Source: Brachionus plicatilis (lineage: Eukaryota; Rotifera; Eurotatoria; Ploima; Brachionidae). From it: DNA of 64,000 bases. Positions 60,901-64,000 of the stretch are shown one piece after another. The translations under genes and the position numbers were made by a program. The notes beneath the pieces were generated by a model. It was not told the DNA's origin. It saw nothing but the letters and a program-made list of their open reading frames with translations, and did not search any database. Within the stretch, counting starts at the first letter, position 1. Each line of letters starts with the position of its first letter. Location of the stretch: positions 609,112-673,111 of the forward strand of contig QEOQ01000092.1 of assembly GCA_010279815.1 (NCBI GenBank), given 5' to 3'.

Positions 60901-62255
60901 GTATATATATCTGTATCTATCTCTTAAAAGCTTCAAACTAAAATATAAAAAATTATTCTAATTTGATACTTCTTTCTAAAAAACAGTTTAAATATATTAG
61001 AAAAAGAAAAAAAATCTTAAAACTTGAATTTTAAAAAGGTACTGCCTGAGCTGATTTGTATTTTTTAACTTTTTAAAAAAAAACAAAACGATTAGTTTAA
61101 TAACTAATGAAAAAATTAACTAAAATTATATAAACTGATGGTTCAAAAAGTTATTCAAAATATATCTATTCGAAATGAGTGAATTGAAATTATCTTTATA
61201 AAGCTTTCTAAATTTTGCCAAAATTTACTTCTATTTTTTTAATTACTAAAAAATGATTTTAATTTTCATACTTATGATTAATTGATATTTTTTTGATTTT
61301 TTCTTTAAATAATAAAATTATAGATTCATATTTGGTGGTTGATAATCACGAGGTTTTAAATTCCATTTTTAAATTTTTGATCAATATTTGAATTATTTTT
61401 ATTTGTACTGTTAAATTAAGATTTTAACTAAATTTGGTCGACTTTTTTTTCTACTATAGGCTTACTTTTCTGACCAAATTATTTTCTAAGTAAAAATTTT
61501 TGTTTGTTAATTAGTATTAAAAAAAATGATCAATTGGTCCCAAATTTTTTTCTTTTTTCTTTAAATGTTTGACTTAATTTGCCTTTAATTTTGGTGCTGA
61601 TTTTTGAGGTATGGTGTTATTTTATAAATTTTAGGAGTCAATTTTATCAATTTCAAATTTAAAAACCACGAGGAATATTAAGGGTATTAATGATTTCAAT
61701 ATTTTTAAAGATACAGAATGAAAATGAATTGTGAAATAATTTGAAAGAAGATTTTATATGTCATGTTAAATGAGAGAAAAATTAAAAGTTTTGATTAATG
61801 GGTACCTGCATTGGCCTTCAAGTCCTCAGGAGTGTACATGACAGCAAATTTTATGGCGCGCTCATTTCGAAACACTTCATATGACCATCTTCGAATTGAG
61901 CGCATGCATTTGACTGCAGCGATTCCATTGTTTGCTATTAGCACTGTTTTAATGACCCGTGTTCCGGCAAATTTTTGCACAAACTCCTCTGGCGAGTTGA
62001 TTATGCTCAGCTCGTTCGGATCGAAGAGCTTGTGACTTGAGCGCCGAGAGGTCAAAATTGAGTTTGGTGACTGGTTGGATTGAGGAGTACCATTTCTAAA
62101 TTTAATATAAATGATATGTTGCTCAGTGAACCAAGTTACTTTAAGCTTTCAGAAGAACCATCCGGCTTCATTGTCGAGTTTTCATTCAAAGAGGCTAGTG
62201 ATTCGCTAGATGGGGATTTACCTATGGAAAATTTAACTGATGCACTTTTACTCAT
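51951..62255 (-). CDS. ACC: Acetyl-CoA carboxylase, multidomain eukaryotic type
   Basis: Three exons: 62255-62140, 62095-61806, 58753-51951; predicted 2402 residues (human ACC1 has 2346). It makes malonyl-CoA for fatty-acid synthesis and for control of mitochondrial fatty-acid uptake. Order: polar N-terminus; biotin carboxylase starting [20 protein letters not shown], with ATP-grasp loop [10 protein letters not shown] and [15 protein letters not shown]; biotin carrier domain EVMKM with the biotinyl Lys at about residue 753; a long central region; carboxyltransferase with [56 protein letters not shown] and [14 protein letters not shown]. Start: ATG at 62255 reading [12 protein letters not shown] joins cleanly across two introns. 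A Ser/Arg patch ([12 protein letters not shown]) before the biotin carboxylase is where AMPK-regulated serines lie in animal ACCs, but it is not a perfect AMPK site. The third exon is 6.8 kb without an intron. No organelle-targeting signal is evident. Confidence 0.96.
58922..59188. mobile_element. Foldback MITE in ACC intron 2
   Basis: Inverted ends CTGTATTTACTATATTCTAC and exact inverse; arms continue through CGTAAATTTAGG, a GTTGTCCCTAAAAGG-like block and GGAATTCCGC. TTCTACGTAAA motifs recall the interior of the TA-flanked MITE at 33581. No coding capacity. Confidence 0.8.
59298..60212 (+). mobile_element. MULE derivative with TAGCTA terminal arrays, in ACC intron 2
   Basis: Ends GGCATATATTTTTT and inverse AAAAAATATATGCC, flanked by 8-bp duplications ATAAAAAA (59289-59296 and 60213-60220; left end has one extra G). 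Inside the left end TAGCTAATT-type motifs recur at multiples of about 21 bp (one interval is 35); the right end has inverse copies. It encodes only a SWIM-domain ORF, so it is an internal-deletion derivative of an autonomous MULE or has a minimal gene. The 8-11 bp duplication and SWIM cargo support the MULE assignment. Confidence 0.8.
59513..60007 (+). CDS. SWIM zinc-finger protein of the MULE derivative
   Basis: 164 residues from ATG. A hydrophobic start is followed by [24 protein letters not shown] finger [14 protein letters not shown] (CxC...CxH) at about residues 63-76; a GRRKK basic patch; a Ser/Asn/Gln-rich linker; and an AT-hook-like [12 protein letters not shown]-terminus. This corresponds to the C-terminal third of a MULE transposase, and the DDE core is absent. 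The frame is intact although no catalytic domain remains, so selection on a DNA-binding product is possible. It is transcribed opposite to ACC. Confidence 0.75.
   Translation: MVIIMVIYFVTSTDVNYEATKEGCRNYLNSTGPWATFKDYLSWNDSYKIIEINEQVWELSECSCQYWKKNYICKHVISYELVKFDTFPALDLNIEQNAKRGRRKKASSALQRNSTGSLNRDAFNMPTQLASNSETNDSQPVVNELTNQSAPTKRPRGRPRKNKN
60284..60614. mobile_element. Foldback MITE with GGCATTGTGAAATTTC ends, in ACC intron 2
   Basis: Inverted ends GGCATTGTGAAATTTCATAC and its near-exact inverse (one mismatch); symmetric arms include AACTTGTTCTG and GAAACAACCTTTGTTTCA. Relatives: 24573 (partial) and 63923 (cut by the window end). Confidence 0.85.
60615..61805. other. Remainder of ACC intron 2
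   Basis: AT-rich DNA up to the exon 2 donor; no additional element ends recognised. Confidence 0.5.
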
Positions 62256-63155
62256 CTTTTTTTTTTGTTTAGAAAATCATCTAAAATTTGGCAATGCACA
62301 TTAATGCTCACATGTTTGAGAATTACCAAAAATTAAAAAAAAAAAATATGAAATTGTTGTTGCTCTGGTTGCGAAGTGACATAAATTTTACTCTAACTTT
62401 TTTTAAAATTTTAATTTGAAATCATTTATTTTTTTAAATGTACAAAGAAATATTTAATTGAAGCAAAAAATGTAAATGCATGTATACAAAAACACTCTTT
62501 TAAATTTACTCCAGGCACCCTCTGTCTTGAGGCCGTGCGCTTGAATCATTTAAAGTTCTTTCTTTTTGTTCGCTAATTTTCTAAGCCAACTAACAAACTA
62601 AATTCACATTCGATTCTTAATGTATTTAACAATCATACGATTTTTGATGAAATGTTTAATCATCGGATCCTAAGTTTTGAAACAAAATTTTTGACGCAAA
62701 GCTCTATCACCTCATGTGAAATTTTTTCACTAAATTATTATAATTCTATGATTTTTTTGGAAATTCATAGGGCCATGACGTCACAATCGTTGTAAATTAA
62801 GCCCGATTTTAAATGATATTTTTTTAATGCTAGGTGTAACCATGAAAAATTTAAATAAATGCTTAGTTTTTAATATTTAAGTAGGCAAATTTTTTAAATT
62901 ACATATTATCATTTACTTGTCAATCACTATTAAGATAAAATTAAAAAAAAAAGTGTTCCAAAATCTAATTTGCATCATGGTGAAGTATTTAAGCAGGCTG
63001 CTTGTTGGTTTAAGTCACGAGGTCTGACAAGTTGCAAATATTCATCTATCTGAATGTCTTGTTAATAATTTTAAAAAAAAGAACGTTCTTAGCTTTAGAG
63101 AAGCTTTCAAAAATGATTTTTTTATTTAGTTTTAAAAAAATTACATTTAAATTTG
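62256..63155. other. ACC upstream region
   Basis: Contains the ACC promoter in minus orientation. TATTTAAGCAGGCTG at about 62988 on the plus strand could be a TATA-like element for a plus-strand gene, but without supporting evidence. Confidence 0.4.
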
Positions 63156-63782
63156 ATGAAATATTTGGCCAAAGAATTTGTTCAAATTTTTGAATCATTT
63201 GCTTCATTGAATAATGAGATGGATGCAGAATATCTATCTCAAATTGAAAGGTATGAAAATTAATAATTAAGAAAATTTATAATGGAAGGTTTCATTGTAC
63301 AATTTTAATTGAATTTTCGTGGAAAAAATAAAAAATTTCTTTACCTTTTGATGGTAGTGACTATCATCAAAAGGTAAAGAAATTTTTTATTATTATTTTT
63401 TTACTTTTTCAAGATTATTACGGTAATAATCTTGAAAAAGTTACCATTATAAGTTAATTGATACATTTTAAAAGCATCATCAAAAAAGATTTTTTGAATA
63501 CCCAATTTTAGAAAATCTACAAGTAATCTAACAAGTCAAAGAAAAAGTCAAGTCTAATTTCAAAAAGTATGAGATAAAATTTATATGTTATACTTATTAA
63601 AAATACCCACAAAATATCACAAAATTATTCGCATTTTTAGCCAAAAAATTTTGTTCATTAAATTTAAAAAATTTTCTATTTTTGATAGTAATATTTTCCC
63701 AGTCACTAAGCCTGTTGATTCAAAAGTTGCCACCGGTCTTAATGACTTCAAAATCCTCTTCAATTCTCAAAAAGTCCAATAA
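63156..63782 (+). CDS. Possible small spliced gene, unrecognised
   Basis: Exon A 63156-63250 starts ATG and encodes MKYLAKEFVQIFESFASLNN then EMDAEYLSQIER, with donor GTATGA. Exon B begins 63512 (acceptor ATTTTAG) and encodes KSTSNLTSQRK. A third piece after the TTTTCCCAG acceptor at about 63694 encodes TKPVDSKVATGLNDFKILF and NSQKVQ, stop 63780-63782. Joining B to C needs a GTCAAG donor. The first exon looks like an amphipathic helix. I do not recognise the protein. Intron A holds a hairpin-rich element (63277-63452). Confidence 0.35.
63277..63452. repeat. Hairpin-rich foldback with two near-perfect palindromes
   Basis: Ends TTATAATGG and CCATTATAA. Hairpin 1 (63328-63390) pairs about 29 bp with one mismatch around TGAC; hairpin 2 (63404-63440) pairs 18 bp perfectly (CTTTTTCAAGATTATTAC) around a single G. 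Confidence 0.8.
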
Positions 63783-63922
63783 CTAAGCTTCTACTAACAA
63801 TTTTTTATTTGTTTAATTATTTATTTAATCAAAGTTTAAGTCCCATGGACAAATTATGATTTTGAAATATGATTTTTATGTACAAAAAAGGGTGGAAAAA
63901 TTCGAAAGACAATTAAATGAGG

Positions 63923-64000
63923 TATTGTGAAGTTTAGTACAAAAGAATTCTCAAATTTAAGTTAAAGTTAGGACTTGCTCTTTTTGTCATTTTGTACAGA
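63923..64000. mobile_element. Left end of a GGCATTGTGAAATTT-family MITE, cut by the window edge
   Basis: GGTATTGTGAAGTTTAGTAC resembles the end at 60284 (GGCATTGTGAAATTTCATAC), and CTTGCTCTTTTTGTCATTT corresponds to its next arm block. Confidence 0.45.

Overview
This window looks like nuclear DNA of a small-genome, very AT-rich invertebrate animal. Evidence: spliced genes with consensus GT-AG introns, many only 45-60 bp long; clear metazoan orthologues (Suppressor of fused, LRRC61, an ATP8B-class flippase, glycerol kinase with a membrane tail, multidomain acetyl-CoA carboxylase); and dense eukaryotic transposons. A monogonont-rotifer-like or other spiralian genome fits best, but that is an inference from style and I cannot prove it. 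Coding exons stand out as islands of higher GC in AT-rich DNA.

Layout. 1-3.9 kb: a PHD-like transposon remnant, a TA-flanked foldback element with a second foldback inside, and a minus-strand SPRY-domain gene that ends at that element. 4.8-5.5 kb: LINE 3' fragment. 7.0-12.1 kb: three plus-strand genes, SUFU, LRRC61 (only 154 bp after SUFU) and an unrecognised 7-exon gene. 14.4-19.3 kb: transposon nest, with a MULE (DDE plus SWIM) and a hAT transposase split by a LINE that is itself split by a retroposon tail. Target-site duplications mark both inner insertions. 21.1-37.1 kb: an ATP8B-like P4-ATPase on the minus strand, whose large introns hold a complete small LTR retrotransposon and many MITEs. 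39.5-43.3 kb: glycerol kinase, with three foldback elements stacked in one intron. 43.3-51.9 kb: gene-free, with a Ty3/gypsy pol remnant and a TIR element carrying an APE-type endonuclease ORF. 51.9-62.3 kb: acetyl-CoA carboxylase on the minus strand, with a 6.8-kb uninterrupted exon and a SWIM-coding MULE derivative in its second intron. 63.1-63.8 kb: fragment of a possible small gene.

The host genes are unrelated housekeeping or signalling genes: lipid flipping, glycerol phosphorylation and malonyl-CoA synthesis are all lipid metabolism, but nothing shows they are co-regulated. The most unusual content is in the mobile DNA. Three MULE-like elements have ends built from short motifs repeated about every 21 bp, with three different motifs and three different cargos. 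There is also a young 1.6-kb LTR element with almost identical LTRs whose only ORF encodes a single-pass membrane protein.
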